Shown one piece after another: positions 35,020 through 43,696 of a stretch of DNA of 64,000 nucleotides (the stretch's first letter is position 1; every line of letters starts with the position of its first letter). Origin of the DNA: Haloimpatiens sp042688525 (GTDB lineage: Bacteria > Bacillota > Clostridia > Clostridiales > Clostridiaceae); assembly GCF_042688525.2 (NCBI RefSeq), contig NZ_JBHWAB010000001.1, positions 186,001-250,000 of the forward strand. The letters run 5' to 3'. Both the position numbers and the translations under genes were made by a program. Below the pieces are notes generated by a model that did not search any database, was not told the origin of the DNA, and saw only the letters and a program-made list of their open reading frames with translations.

Positions 35020-35058
35020 AACATTCTATCAGTATTTTTGATTAGAATGTTTTATTTT
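35020..35058 (+). terminator. intrinsic terminator
   Basis: AACATTCTA / TAGAATGTT with a T-rich 3' side. It could end transcription from the small gene before the purine permease. Confidence 0.65.
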
Positions 35059-35067
35059 TGTTATGCT

Positions 35068-35180
35068 AAAAACGAATAAATACGAACGATTATGATTTAG
35101 TATTAATATTTTCCGATGAAAACAGACAAAAAATAAACTATGATATAAAGAAATGGAAAGAACGTTCGGAAATTCTGTTG
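35068..35180 (+). promoter_or_regulatory. possible PurR-type control region before the purine permease
   Basis: ACGAATAAATACGAACGATTA (35071-35091) carries CGAA(C) repeats resembling Gram-positive PurBoxes. GAACGTTCGG at about 35160-35169 is a further CGAAC-type palindrome. No purine riboswitch is present. Weak evidence. Confidence 0.35.
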
Positions 35181-35246
35181 ACTTTGAATTTCAGATTTGC
35201 TAATATGTACAAGTGCTAAAGAAAATGAGTATAAAGGAGACAGAAT

Positions 35247-36536
35247 ATGGAATCATATTTTAAGTTAAAAGAAAATGGGACTAATATAAAGAATGAAATA
35301 GTAGCAGGAATTACTACTTTTATGACAATGGCATATATATTAGTAGTAAATCCAAGTATATTGTCAGATGCAGGTATGAATTTTGGTTCGGTATTTACAG
35401 CAACTGCAGTATCAGCAATTATTGCAACACTTATAATGGGCTTATATGCAAAATTACCATTTGCACAAGCACCAGGTATGGGACTTAATGCATTCTTTGC
35501 GTATACAATAGTTAAACAAATGGGATATAGCTGGCAATTTGCATTGACAGCAGTGTTTTTAGAAGGAATAATTTTTATAGTACTAACAATGGTTAATGCA
35601 CGTGAAGCTATTGTAAATTCAATACCAACAAACATAAAAAAGGCTATATCTGTTGGAATTGGACTTTTTATAGCATTCATAGGACTAGAAAATGCACACA
35701 TTGTTCTACATCCTAAAAATGGAACTATTTTAGCATTAGGAAATGTTACAAGTGGACCAGCATTGCTTGCAATTATAGGTATAATAATAACAGGTGTATT
35801 GCTTGCTAAAAAAGTAAGAGGGTCATTACTTATAGGAATAGTTATTACTACTATAATAGGTATCCCTATGGGAATAACACAAATACCAGATAAATTCATA
35901 AGTGCACCACCATCTTTAAGTCCAATATTTTTTAAGTTTGAATGGCATAATGTATTTACAGTAAATATGTTTATAGCATTATTTACATTACTATTTATGG
36001 ATATGTTTGATACAGTTGGAACTCTTGTAGGGGTTGCTACTAAAGCTAATATGCTTGATGAAAATGGAAATGTACCTAGAATTAAAAAAGCGCTATTTGC
36101 AGATTCTATAGGAACTACTTTAGGAGCATGTTTAGGAACTAGTACTGTAAGTACTTTTGTTGAAAGTGCGTCAGGAGTTGCAGAAGGAGGAAGAACAGGA
36201 CTTACAGCAGTATCAACAGCAGGAATGTTTTTCATAGCATTATTTTTATCACCATTATTTATAATGATACCTTCACCAGCAACTTCACCAGCTTTAGTAT
36301 TAGTTGGATTATTTATGATGGAACCAATCAAAGAAATAGATTTAATTGATTATACAGAAGCTATACCAGCATTTTTTACAATAATTATGATGCCTTTAGC
36401 TTATAGTATTTCTGATGGTATTGCTTTTGGAATGGTATCTTATATATTCTTAAAAGTATTAACTAAAAGAGGAAAAGAAGTTACAATACCAGCTTATATA
36501 GTAGGAGCATTATTCGTATTAAAATTTTTTATATAG
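35247..36536 (+). CDS. NCS2/AzgA-type purine permease
   Basis: The 429-residue, about 13-helix membrane protein starts behind AAGGAGACAG. It has the AzgA-subfamily features VAGITTFMTMAYILVVNPSI and QAPGMGLNAFFAYT near the start. The late motifs are GTSTVSTFVESASGVAEGGR and SPATSPALVLVG. Family members import adenine, guanine or hypoxanthine by proton symport. Which base is used cannot be told. Confidence 0.93.
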   Translation: MESYFKLKENGTNIKNEIVAGITTFMTMAYILVVNPSILSDAGMNFGSVFTATAVSAIIATLIMGLYAKLPFAQAPGMGLNAFFAYTIVKQMGYSWQFALTAVFLEGIIFIVLTMVNAREAIVNSIPTNIKKAISVGIGLFIAFIGLENAHIVLHPKNGTILALGNVTSGPALLAIIGIIITGVLLAKKVRGSLLIGIVITTIIGIPMGITQIPDKFISAPPSLSPIFFKFEWHNVFTVNMFIALFTLLFMDMFDTVGTLVGVATKANMLDENGNVPRIKKALFADSIGTTLGACLGTSTVSTFVESASGVAEGGRTGLTAVSTAGMFFIALFLSPLFIMIPSPATSPALVLVGLFMMEPIKEIDLIDYTEAIPAFFTIIMMPLAYSISDGIAFGMVSYIFLKVLTKRGKEVTIPAYIVGALFVLKFFI

Positions 36537-36540
36537 ATTA

Positions 36541-36580
36541 TAAGAGATTAGAGAATTAAAAAATTTCTCTAATCTCTTGT
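36541..36580. terminator. terminator between convergent genes
   Basis: AAGAGATTAGAGA and TCTCTAATCTCTT form a 13-bp stem with an A-rich loop. T/A runs follow only loosely. Confidence 0.7.
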
Positions 36581-36589
36581 TATAATAGT

Positions 36590-36958
36590 TTAGTTTTTAC
36601 TACACTTAGAACAATTTTTATGACCACAGCATTTTCCACAATGATTTTTATTACATGAAGACTTTTGCATAGATTTTATAGGTTCAGCTTTAACCATAAA
36701 AGTAGAGTTATCATAAATTACTTCTATTGTTTTTATATACTCACTTATTTTTTCATTGTACATAACAAATAAACCATCAATATTTTCAATTACATATCCA
36801 TTTTTAAACTCATCTAAATATATTTCAACAGTATTTTTATTGGAACATCCAGGCGTGAAGTCAAATCTTATACAACTATATTCATTATTGTTTTCTAGTA
36901 GTTGTAGAAACTTTTGTTTACAATCTTTAGATATTTTTATTCTGAAAGTATTTTTCAT
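36590..36958 (-). CDS. HesB/IscA-like protein with Cys-rich tail
   Basis: The 122-residue product resembles the HesB/IscA-like fold (FRIKISKDCKQKFLQLLENN; GCSNKNTVEIYLDEF) but lacks the C-terminal CGC of true A-type carriers. The C-terminus is a Cys/His cluster (CNKNHCGKCCGHKNCSKC) suggesting metal binding. A role in iron-sulfur or metal handling is likely but unproven. It converges with the purine permease. Confidence 0.65.
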   Translation of the reverse strand: MKNTFRIKISKDCKQKFLQLLENNNEYSCIRFDFTPGCSNKNTVEIYLDEFKNGYVIENIDGLFVMYNEKISEYIKTIEVIYDNSTFMVKAEPIKSMQKSSCNKNHCGKCCGHKNCSKCSKN

Positions 36959-37235
36959 TTAGTTATCTCCTCACATAAAATATTATATTTTAAGCTTTTT
37001 TATAAGAAAAATATCTTTAACTATTATTATTGGGATAAGTTTGTTAATAAATTTTTAATAAAATTTAAATTTTGAGTTTAAAAGTTTAAGGTTTAATAAC
37101 ATTATAAACGAATAATTAATATTATCAATTATTATTATTTATTATGATAAAACAAAACTTTAAACAAATTTATTTAATATATATTTTGTTTTTTACATAA
37201 TGATTTACTAAAGAAAACATTAAGGAGGAAAAATA
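36959..37235. other. AT-rich intergenic region
   Basis: About 280 bp between divergent genes. It is extremely AT-rich with no convincing gene, riboswitch or repeat. It must hold the promoters of both neighbours. Confidence 0.5.
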
Positions 37236-37910
37236 GTGAAATTAAAAGGTAGTAAAAAACGTAAAGCAGAAGTTGTGTTAGCTAATACTATTAGAACATT
37301 ACTTGTTATATCTATGATAATAAGTATAGTAACGCATAACTATTTAAATTTTTTCACCGCATTATTAACATTATGTCTTACTTTCTTACCATTTATTATA
37401 GCTAAAAAGAATCATATAAAATTACCACCTAGTTTTCAAATAATTATATTGCTATTTATTTTTGCATCTCAATATTTAGGAGAAATGAAAAATTATTATT
37501 TAAAGTTTTGGTGGTGGGATTTGATGCTGCATACTTTATCAGGACTTATATTAGGATTTTTAGGATTCCTTTTAGTATATATTTTAAATAAGGAAGAAAA
37601 AGTTAATGTGTATTTAAGTCCTTTTTTCATGGCATTATTTGCATTTACTTTTGCAGTTAGTGTTGGTGCTTTGTGGGAGATATTTGAGTTTTCTATGGAT
37701 AATATATTTGGATTAAATATGCAAAAATCAGGTTTAGTAGATACTATGTGGGACCTTATTGTTGACTCTATAGGTGCAATAGTTGCAGCTTTTTCTGGGT
37801 ATTTGTATGAAAAAAATAGAGAAGAAGGAATATTTAAAAACCTTATAACTAAATTTTTAAAGATGAATTCACAGTTATTTAAACAAAATAGTAAAAGTAG
37901 AGATATATAG
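37236..37910 (+). CDS. multi-spanning membrane protein, DUF2238/YjdF-like
   Basis: The GTG start at 37236 follows AAGGAGGAAAAATA. The 224-residue protein has about six helices. A conserved-looking block WWWDLMLHTLSGLILGFLGF and, later, GALWEIFEFSMDNIFG with VDTMWDLIVDSIGA resembles the DUF2238/YjdF membrane family. The function is unknown. Confidence 0.7.
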   Translation: MKLKGSKKRKAEVVLANTIRTLLVISMIISIVTHNYLNFFTALLTLCLTFLPFIIAKKNHIKLPPSFQIIILLFIFASQYLGEMKNYYLKFWWWDLMLHTLSGLILGFLGFLLVYILNKEEKVNVYLSPFFMALFAFTFAVSVGALWEIFEFSMDNIFGLNMQKSGLVDTMWDLIVDSIGAIVAAFSGYLYEKNREEGIFKNLITKFLKMNSQLFKQNSKSRDI

Positions 37911-37917
37911 CAATAAA

Positions 37918-37972
37918 TAAAAGTACATGGTGGTATATGTAAAAAAACATATATTATTATGTACTTTTACTA
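37918..37972 (+). terminator. terminator after the membrane protein gene
   Basis: AAAAGTACAT and ATGTACTTTT form the outer stem, with an inner ATATGT/ACATAT pairing. Confidence 0.75.
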
Positions 37973-38064
37973 AAAGATTAACAAGAAAATATTAACAAAT
38001 AATAAAATAAATGTTAATATATTTTTAGGGGTAAAATTTAAAATTTTATTAGGGGGATATGAAT

Positions 38065-39261
38065 ATGATGAATGAAGGGTTAAAGAAAAAAGGGTTTGCA
38101 ACAAAAGCTATTCATGGTGGACATGCTAAAAACTCAGTAGGAGCATTAGCTACACCTATATATCAAACATCAACATTTGTATTTGATTCAGCAGAACAAG
38201 GAGGAAATAGATTTAAAGGTGAGGAAGATGGATACATATATACTAGACTAGGAAATCCAACCAATGTATCTGTAGAAGAAAAAGTTGCTCTTTTAGAAGG
38301 AGCAGAAGCAGCAGTATCTACTGCGTCTGGTATAGGTGCTGTGGCGTCTACAATGTGGACAGCTATAAAAGGTGGAGATCATATAATTGCATCAAAAACT
38401 CTTTATGGATGTACTTATGCATTTTTAAGTCATGGAATAACAAGATTTAATGTAGACGTAACTTTTGTAGATGTTTCAGATCCTGAAAATGTTAAAAAAG
38501 CTATGAGAGATAATACTAGAGTTGTATATTTAGAGACTCCTGCAAATCCAACGCTTACACTAGCAAACATAGAAGAAATATCTAAAATAGCTCATGAAAA
38601 TAAAAATTGTTTAGTTGTAGTTGATAATACATTTTGTACACCATATTTACAAAAACCGTTAACTTTAGGGGCTGATGTTGTAATACATTCTGCAACAAAG
38701 TTTTTGAATGGTCATGGAGATGTTATTGCAGGGTTTGTAGCAGGTAAGAAGGACTTTATAAATAATGTTAGATTATTTGGTGTAAAAGATATGACAGGGG
38801 CAAGTTTAAGCCCATTTGATGCATTTTTAATTGGAAGGGGAATGAAAACGTTACAGATCAGAATGGAACAACATTGTAGTAATGCTATGAAGGTAGCAGA
38901 ATTTTTAGAAAAACATCCAGCTATAGAAAAGGTATATTATCCAGGACTTAAAAGTTTCCCACAATATGAATTAGTTAAGAAACAAATGAAATTACCAGGA
39001 GCTATAATAGCTTTTGAGATAAAAGGAGGAATGGATGCAGGTATAAAAATTATGAATAATGTGAAATTGTGTGCACTAGCAGTAAGTTTAGGAGATGCAG
39101 AAACTCTTATACAACATCCAGCATCTATGACTCATTCACCATATTCAAAAGAAGAGAGAGAAGCCGCAGGGATTAGTGATGGTTTGGTTAGAATAGCTGT
39201 GGGTCTTGAAAATGCTGATGATATAATAGCAGATTTAGATCAAGCTTTGAACATGATATAA
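38065..39261 (+). CDS. megL: methionine gamma-lyase
   Basis: PLP enzyme of the Cys/Met metabolism family, about 398 residues. The Schiff-base Lys is in HSATKFLNGHGD. The Cys in SKTLYGCTYAF matches the residue typical of methionine gamma-lyases rather than cystathionine lyases. It splits methionine to methanethiol, ammonia and 2-oxobutyrate, a fermentative pathway. Of three close ATG codons, 38065 has the best spacing to GGGGG. No S-box lies upstream. A MITE follows the stop. Confidence 0.88.
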   Translation: MMNEGLKKKGFATKAIHGGHAKNSVGALATPIYQTSTFVFDSAEQGGNRFKGEEDGYIYTRLGNPTNVSVEEKVALLEGAEAAVSTASGIGAVASTMWTAIKGGDHIIASKTLYGCTYAFLSHGITRFNVDVTFVDVSDPENVKKAMRDNTRVVYLETPANPTLTLANIEEISKIAHENKNCLVVVDNTFCTPYLQKPLTLGADVVIHSATKFLNGHGDVIAGFVAGKKDFINNVRLFGVKDMTGASLSPFDAFLIGRGMKTLQIRMEQHCSNAMKVAEFLEKHPAIEKVYYPGLKSFPQYELVKKQMKLPGAIIAFEIKGGMDAGIKIMNNVKLCALAVSLGDAETLIQHPASMTHSPYSKEEREAAGISDGLVRIAVGLENADDIIADLDQALNMI

Positions 39262-39264
39262 AAT

Positions 39265-39400
39265 TGAACTTTCGCAGATGAAAAATAGCTGCTGCAGGAA
39301 ATGATATCTTGCTTAGAACTTGTAAACTTTGTTCAAATGTTTCTTACGCAATATATTATTTTCCTTCGCTAGGTAGTATTTTTTTACTGCGAAAGTTGAA
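39265..39400. repeat. MITE copy of the IS-related family (136 bp)
   Basis: The ends TTGAACTTTCGCAGATGAAA and ACTGCGAAAGTTGAA are inverted repeats. The inside carries GGAAATGATATCTTGCTTAG and its counterpart TTACGCAATATATTATTTTC. The copy lies 4 bp after the megL stop and could act as its transcription end. Confidence 0.85.
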
Positions 39401-39444
39401 TATAAAATTTATAGAATTTTTGAGTAAAACTCAGTTGTTCATCT

Positions 39445-40812
39445 TTAAGATAGTTTACTGAAGTTTTTACCTATGTTATAGTATTCATTCATGATTTCTT
39501 CTGGAACTAATTGACCACCAGTTGCCCAACTTATATGAATAGCGTTATTCATTTTGTCTATAAGATTATGAGATTCTAAGTAGCTTAAACCAGTTTTGTT
39601 TTTGAAGATTTCCCATGGACCAACGATTCCTGCACAAGCAGATGGCTCTAATCTAATTTTTTCTGTATCTATTAAAGAGCTTAATAAAACATACAATTCA
39701 TCATCCTGTATTGTGTAAATTCCACTTAATAAGTTTTTAAAAGTTTTTCCTACAAAACCAGAAGGTCTTCCAACAGCTAGACCATCCGCTTCAGTTATAT
39801 TGTCTATTCCAAAATCTTGTACACAAATTTTATTATGCTGTTCAGTTAACATTCCTAAAAGCATGCATGGAGAATGTGTTGGTTCAGCAAAAAAACAGTG
39901 AACATTATCTTTAAAGAGTAATTTTAGACCAAAGGCAACACCACCAGGTCCTCCACCAACTCCACATGGAAGATATACAAAAAGAGGATGATTTTCATCA
40001 ATAACAATATTCATTTCGTCTAATTGTTTTTTTAATCGAATAGCTGCAGCGCTGTACCCTAAAAATAAATTTATTGAATTTTCGTCATCTATAAAATAAC
40101 TAGTTGGGTCATTGTTAGATAATGCTCTACCTTTTTTCACTGCTTTATTATAATCTGATTTATATTCAATAACTGTAACACCTTTACTTCTTAGTAAATC
40201 TTTTTTCCATTGTTTTGCATCTTTAGACATATGGACAATAACGTTAAATCCTATTTTGGCACTCATTATGCCTATACTTAAACCTAGATTACCAGTAGAA
40301 CCTACTTGAATAGTATATTTATTAAAAAAATCAATATATTTCTTATGTGCTAACTTTGAGTAATCATCATCTAAAGTTATCAAATTATTTTTTAATGCTA
40401 AATCTTCAGTATGTTTTAATACTTCATAAATTCCACCTCTAGCTTTTATAGAACCAGCAATTGAAAGAAGATTATCACATTTTAAAAGCATATGTCCAGG
40501 TAAATTTGTATTATATAATTCTGATATATATTTTTGCATTGATGGAATTTTAATTAAGGGAGATTCTATAATTCCATTAAGTTTTTTTGTTTCAGGAAAA
40601 TGTTTTACAATAAATGGTGCAAAACGTTTTAAACGTTGCTCACAATCTACTACATCTTCCATTGATAATGATATACTATTAATAGCATTTTCAAATTTAT
40701 CATATTTAGGATTTGACCAAAGTGTGGTTTCCGTGTTGATTATTTTTTTTAATAAAGGATTATGACATATCCATTCCTCTAATGACTTACCGCAGATGAT
40801 TTTATTCCCCAT
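39445..40812 (-). CDS. dsdA: D-serine ammonia-lyase (dehydratase)
   Basis: The start is at 40812 (MGNKIICGKSLEEW) behind GAGGTTG; the longer frame upstream has no site. The 455-residue fold-type II PLP enzyme has the Lys motif SIKARGGIYE and the PLP-phosphate loop LPCGVGGGPGG. It turns D-serine to pyruvate and ammonia. It follows an NSS transporter gene on the same strand with a terminator-like hairpin between them, so coupling is only partial. Confidence 0.92.
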   Translation of the reverse strand: MGNKIICGKSLEEWICHNPLLKKIINTETTLWSNPKYDKFENAINSISLSMEDVVDCEQRLKRFAPFIVKHFPETKKLNGIIESPLIKIPSMQKYISELYNTNLPGHMLLKCDNLLSIAGSIKARGGIYEVLKHTEDLALKNNLITLDDDYSKLAHKKYIDFFNKYTIQVGSTGNLGLSIGIMSAKIGFNVIVHMSKDAKQWKKDLLRSKGVTVIEYKSDYNKAVKKGRALSNNDPTSYFIDDENSINLFLGYSAAAIRLKKQLDEMNIVIDENHPLFVYLPCGVGGGPGGVAFGLKLLFKDNVHCFFAEPTHSPCMLLGMLTEQHNKICVQDFGIDNITEADGLAVGRPSGFVGKTFKNLLSGIYTIQDDELYVLLSSLIDTEKIRLEPSACAGIVGPWEIFKNKTGLSYLESHNLIDKMNNAIHISWATGGQLVPEEIMNEYYNIGKNFSKLS

Positions 40813-40889
40813 AAAAACAACCTCTTTTCTTGGTGATTTTTTACAATAATTATATATTACTTTTATTATTATGCAAAGTAAAAAGCCCA

Positions 40890-40931
40890 AAAATTAAAGA
40901 ACAAAATTATTTTCATTTAAATTTTGTCCTT
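40890..40931 (-). terminator. terminator between NSS transporter and dsdA
   Basis: On the minus strand AAAGGACAAAATT pairs with AATTTTGTTCTTT, followed by AATTTTT. Confidence 0.7.
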
Positions 40932-40951
40932 TAACCTTTGAACTTTTATAT

Positions 40952-42265
40952 TTAGCCTATACCTCCATATACGATTCCAAAAATAACTATAAGAATAGCG
41001 ATTGTAGTGAATACATATTTAGCAAAAAATTTAAAGTACTTTCCTAAAGGTTTTTTAGCACCTATATTTATTTGTTTTAAAGCATTATCTATTCCATATA
41101 TCCAGAAAAATGAAATAGCAGATAATACTGCACCTATTGGAGTTATGTATATAGTAATGAAATCTGCTACTGTGCCAAATGTTTTCATACTTAAATCTAA
41201 AGGAATAGAAATTATAAAACATACTGAAGTTACAATTAAAACGCTTAAAATTCTTTTGATTTTAAATTTACCCATAATAGCTTCAACAGGAGCTTCTAAC
41301 ATATTTATTGCAGAAGAAATAGAAGCTAAAATTATACTGAAGAAAAATAAAACTCCAAATATATAACCACCAGGCATTGCTTTGAATATAGATGGTATAG
41401 TAATAAATAATAAAGACGGACCAGCTGATGGATTTAATCCAAAAGCAAAGGCAGCTGGAATAATTATAAATGCTGCTAGTAAAGCTGCTACAGTATCAAA
41501 AATTACAGTATTTACAGCAGAGGATGGTATATCTTCATTATCAGATAAATAACTTCCATATACCACCATACCTGCTCCGTTTAGTGATACAGTGAAAAAT
41601 GCCTGACCTAATGCCATAATCCAAGTTTTCGGTTGAAGTAAATATGACCAATTTGGTACCAATAAGTATTTAACTCCATTCATAGCACCTGGTAAAGTTA
41701 ATGATCTTATCATTAAAATAATAAATAATATAAAGAGCGTGGGCATAGCAAATTTGTTTAATTTTTCAATTCCATTAATTACACCGAGTAATAATATTAC
41801 TAAGGTAATTGATATTGCTAAACCATGCCACAATATGCTAGATTGTGTTCCAGCAAAATTATTAAAGTAAGAAGAAATATTTATATTTGAAAAATCTCCT
41901 TTTACCGATAAGAGGAAGTATTTTAAAACCCAACCAATTACTATTGGATAAAATAAAAATATTCCTGTAACTCCTAAGGTAGGAATTGATGCTGTTATTG
42001 ATGAAAATGGTAGTTTTTTTTCTGCAAGAATATCTTTTATTGCTCCAAAAGAACCTTTTTTTCTTGATCTACCTAAAGCAAATTCTTCCATTAGTCCAGT
42101 AGAACCTAAAATAAATACAAATATAAGATATGGAATTAAAAAAGCAGCTCCACCATATGTACCTAATCGCCAAGGAAACATCCAAATATTACCTAAACCA
42201 ATTGCTGAACCAATACAGGATAGTACAAAACCTAATTTGCTTGAAAAAGTTTCTCTTTCATTCAC
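40952..42265 (-). CDS. NSS-family sodium-dependent amino-acid transporter, probably tyrosine
   Basis: The 437-residue protein has about 11 helices, as in bacterial NSS proteins such as Tyt1 and MhsT. Helix 1 holds the substrate/sodium motif GSAIGLGNIWMFPWRLGTYG. A later helix reads GQAFFTVSLNGAGMVVYGSY. Specificity is not readable from the sequence itself. The leader with six consecutive Tyr codons 180 bp upstream argues for tyrosine (inference). It is the only gene clearly controlled by that leader. Confidence 0.9.
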   Translation of the reverse strand: MNERETFSSKLGFVLSCIGSAIGLGNIWMFPWRLGTYGGAAFLIPYLIFVFILGSTGLMEEFALGRSRKKGSFGAIKDILAEKKLPFSSITASIPTLGVTGIFLFYPIVIGWVLKYFLLSVKGDFSNINISSYFNNFAGTQSSILWHGLAISITLVILLLGVINGIEKLNKFAMPTLFILFIILMIRSLTLPGAMNGVKYLLVPNWSYLLQPKTWIMALGQAFFTVSLNGAGMVVYGSYLSDNEDIPSSAVNTVIFDTVAALLAAFIIIPAAFAFGLNPSAGPSLLFITIPSIFKAMPGGYIFGVLFFFSIILASISSAINMLEAPVEAIMGKFKIKRILSVLIVTSVCFIISIPLDLSMKTFGTVADFITIYITPIGAVLSAISFFWIYGIDNALKQINIGAKKPLGKYFKFFAKYVFTTIAILIVIFGIVYGGIG

Positions 42266-42319
42266 ATTAATGCCCCCTATAATTTTATTTAATAATATGA
42301 AGTTCTAAGTATACCAAAT

Positions 42320-42448
42320 TAAAAAGGCCACATAGATATATCTATCTATGTGGCCTAATATAAACATTTATACCATCATAGATACGAACCCCGTAATAGT
42401 TAACACATATAGGGTTCGTATCTGTATTTTTCATCAGAACAAACCCCG
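42320..42448 (-). promoter_or_regulatory. transcription attenuator with mutually exclusive stems
   Basis: In transcript order four segments are visible. Segment 1 is CGGGGTTTGTTCTG (42448-42435). Segment 2 is GATACGAACCC (42422-42412). Segment 3 is GGGTTCGTATCTATGATGG (42391-42373). The terminator is GGCCACATAGAT / ATCTATGTGGCC (42355-42326) followed by TTTTTAA. Segment 2 pairs with 1 or 3. Segment 3 (ATCTATGaTGG) can instead pair with the 5' arm of the terminator (CCACATAGAT). A ribosome at the leader stop would cover segment 1, leading to 2:3 and termination. A ribosome stalled at the Tyr codons leaves 1:2 and frees 3 to block the terminator. Confidence 0.75.
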
Positions 42449-42511
42449 TTATCTATAATAGTAATAATAGTATTCTATTTTAACTGTAGTATTTTTCATA
42501 GAAAACTTCAT
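42449..42511 (-). CDS. leader peptide with six consecutive tyrosine codons
   Basis: The ATG at 42511 follows ACAGGAGAAGATAAC, an excellent ribosome site. The 20-residue peptide starts MKFSMKNTTVKIE and ends with six Tyr, Arg and stop (codons TAC TAT TAT TAC TAT TAT AGA TAA). Such a codon run directly before alternative RNA stems and a terminator is the mark of ribosome-mediated attenuation. The gene downstream is an NSS amino-acid transporter. Confidence 0.85.
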   Translation of the reverse strand: MKFSMKNTTVKIEYYYYYYR

Positions 42512-42541
42512 GTTATCTTCTCCTGTGTAATATTTTTAAAT

Positions 42542-42570
42542 ATTGTATCATAAAAAGATTGATGTTTCAA
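42542..42570 (-). promoter_or_regulatory. promoter of the leader peptide and NSS transporter
   Basis: On the minus strand TTGAAA, a 17-bp spacer and TACAAT precede the leader ribosome site by about 16 bp. Confidence 0.75.
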
Positions 42571-42639
42571 TTACAATTTTATAATTCAAAATTCTTCTTA
42601 GGTGTTTTAGTGAATTACTAATTATTTATTCAAATGTTT

Positions 42640-42706
42640 TTTATGCAGGATATCATGTCCCTTCGTTATACATACAGCATTTTCTTACTGCTAAAGTTGA
42701 GTAAAA
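42640..42706. repeat. decayed half MITE copy
   Basis: Matches the right half of the family: GTTTTTTATGCAGGATATCA, then CCCTTCGTT, and ends ACTGCTAAAGTTGAG. The left end is missing. Confidence 0.6.
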
Positions 42707-42784
42707 TGATAATAAATCGAAAAAAACATGACATAATATTATTATGAACTTAGTTTGAGACAAAAATTGTGTATATTAAAGTTT

Positions 42785-42919
42785 TCAATTTTCGCAGGTG
42801 AAAACAGCCGCTATGGGAAATGATATCTTGCTTAGAACTTGTAAACTTTGTTCAAATGTTTCTTACGCAATATATCATTTCTCTTCGCTAAGAAGTATTT
42901 TTTTACTGCGAAAATTGAG
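42785..42919. repeat. MITE copy (135 bp)
   Basis: The left end TCAATTTTCGCAGGTGAAAA and right end ACTGCGAAAATTGAG flank the same internal sequence as the copy at 39265, including CTTGTAAACTTTGTTCAAAT. Confidence 0.85.
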
Positions 42920-42957
42920 TAGAGTTAAAATAAAAAATAAGGAGAAAATGAAACAAC

Positions 42958-43590
42958 ATGGATGAAAAAAAAGAATTATTTAAAGAATTTGATAATCATT
43001 TAATGAAAGATAAAAAACCATCAACATATTTTAATGAAAAATATGAAACAGGATTATTTAAAAATATATATCCTTTTACACTATTAGGAAAGTTAGCGGA
43101 AACTGAACAATCAGCAAAGTATCATCCAGAAGGTAGTGTATGGAATCATACAATGTTAGTAGTTGATAAAGCTGCAGAAGTAAAAACAAAAAGTGAAGAA
43201 CCCAAAGAATTTATGTGGGCTGCTCTTTTACATGATATAGGTAAAGCACCAACTACTAAAATTAGAAGAGGTAGGATAACGTCTTATGATCATGATAAAG
43301 TAGGAGAAAAATTATCAATTCAGTTTTTAAGAGAACTAACACAGGATGAAGTATTTATTTATAAGGTATCTAAATTAGTAAGATGGCATATGCAAACACT
43401 TTTTGTTGTAAAGCAATTACCTTTTGCTGATATAAGTACAATGTGTAAGGAAACAAATTTTAATGAAGTAGCTTTATTATCATTATGTGACAGGGTTGGT
43501 AGAGGTAAAATGTCAGAGGGGAAATTTGAGGAAGAGAAAATGGTTATAGAAGGTTTTTTAAAAAAATGTGAAGAAAATGTTACGAAATAA
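42958..43590 (+). CDS. HD-domain hydrolase
   Basis: The 210-residue product has the HD-domain residues in VWNHTMLVVDKA, LLHDIGKAP, and YDHDKVG with a later RWHMQ. These provide the H...HD...D metal site. It resembles HD proteins related to tRNA nucleotidyltransferase-type hydrolases (inference). The substrate is unknown. A MITE lies just upstream, and its ribosome site AAGGAGAAAATG falls beyond the repeat end. Confidence 0.8.
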   Translation: MDEKKELFKEFDNHLMKDKKPSTYFNEKYETGLFKNIYPFTLLGKLAETEQSAKYHPEGSVWNHTMLVVDKAAEVKTKSEEPKEFMWAALLHDIGKAPTTKIRRGRITSYDHDKVGEKLSIQFLRELTQDEVFIYKVSKLVRWHMQTLFVVKQLPFADISTMCKETNFNEVALLSLCDRVGRGKMSEGKFEEEKMVIEGFLKKCEENVTK

Positions 43591-43696
43591 TATAAAATTT
43601 GAGTTAAACAACAAATATTTGATATATGTAAACGGTATTGTAACTTTGGATATTTTATGATACACTATAGTGGATTGTAAAAAAGGAGATGTTTAA

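Noticed and set aside
35000..35246. Purine riboswitch before the purine permease
   Set aside because: The conserved loop sequences of purine aptamers are absent. Only CGAAC-type repeats are present.
35216..36331. Long open frame (371 codons) antisense to the purine permease
   Set aside because: It is a low-complexity shadow of the NCS2 gene, rich in Ile, Asn, Pro and Ala, with no ribosome site or family motif.
37973..38064. S-box (SAM) riboswitch before megL
   Set aside because: The gap is about 90 bp of AT-rich sequence after a terminator. There is no room for, and no trace of, the aptamer.
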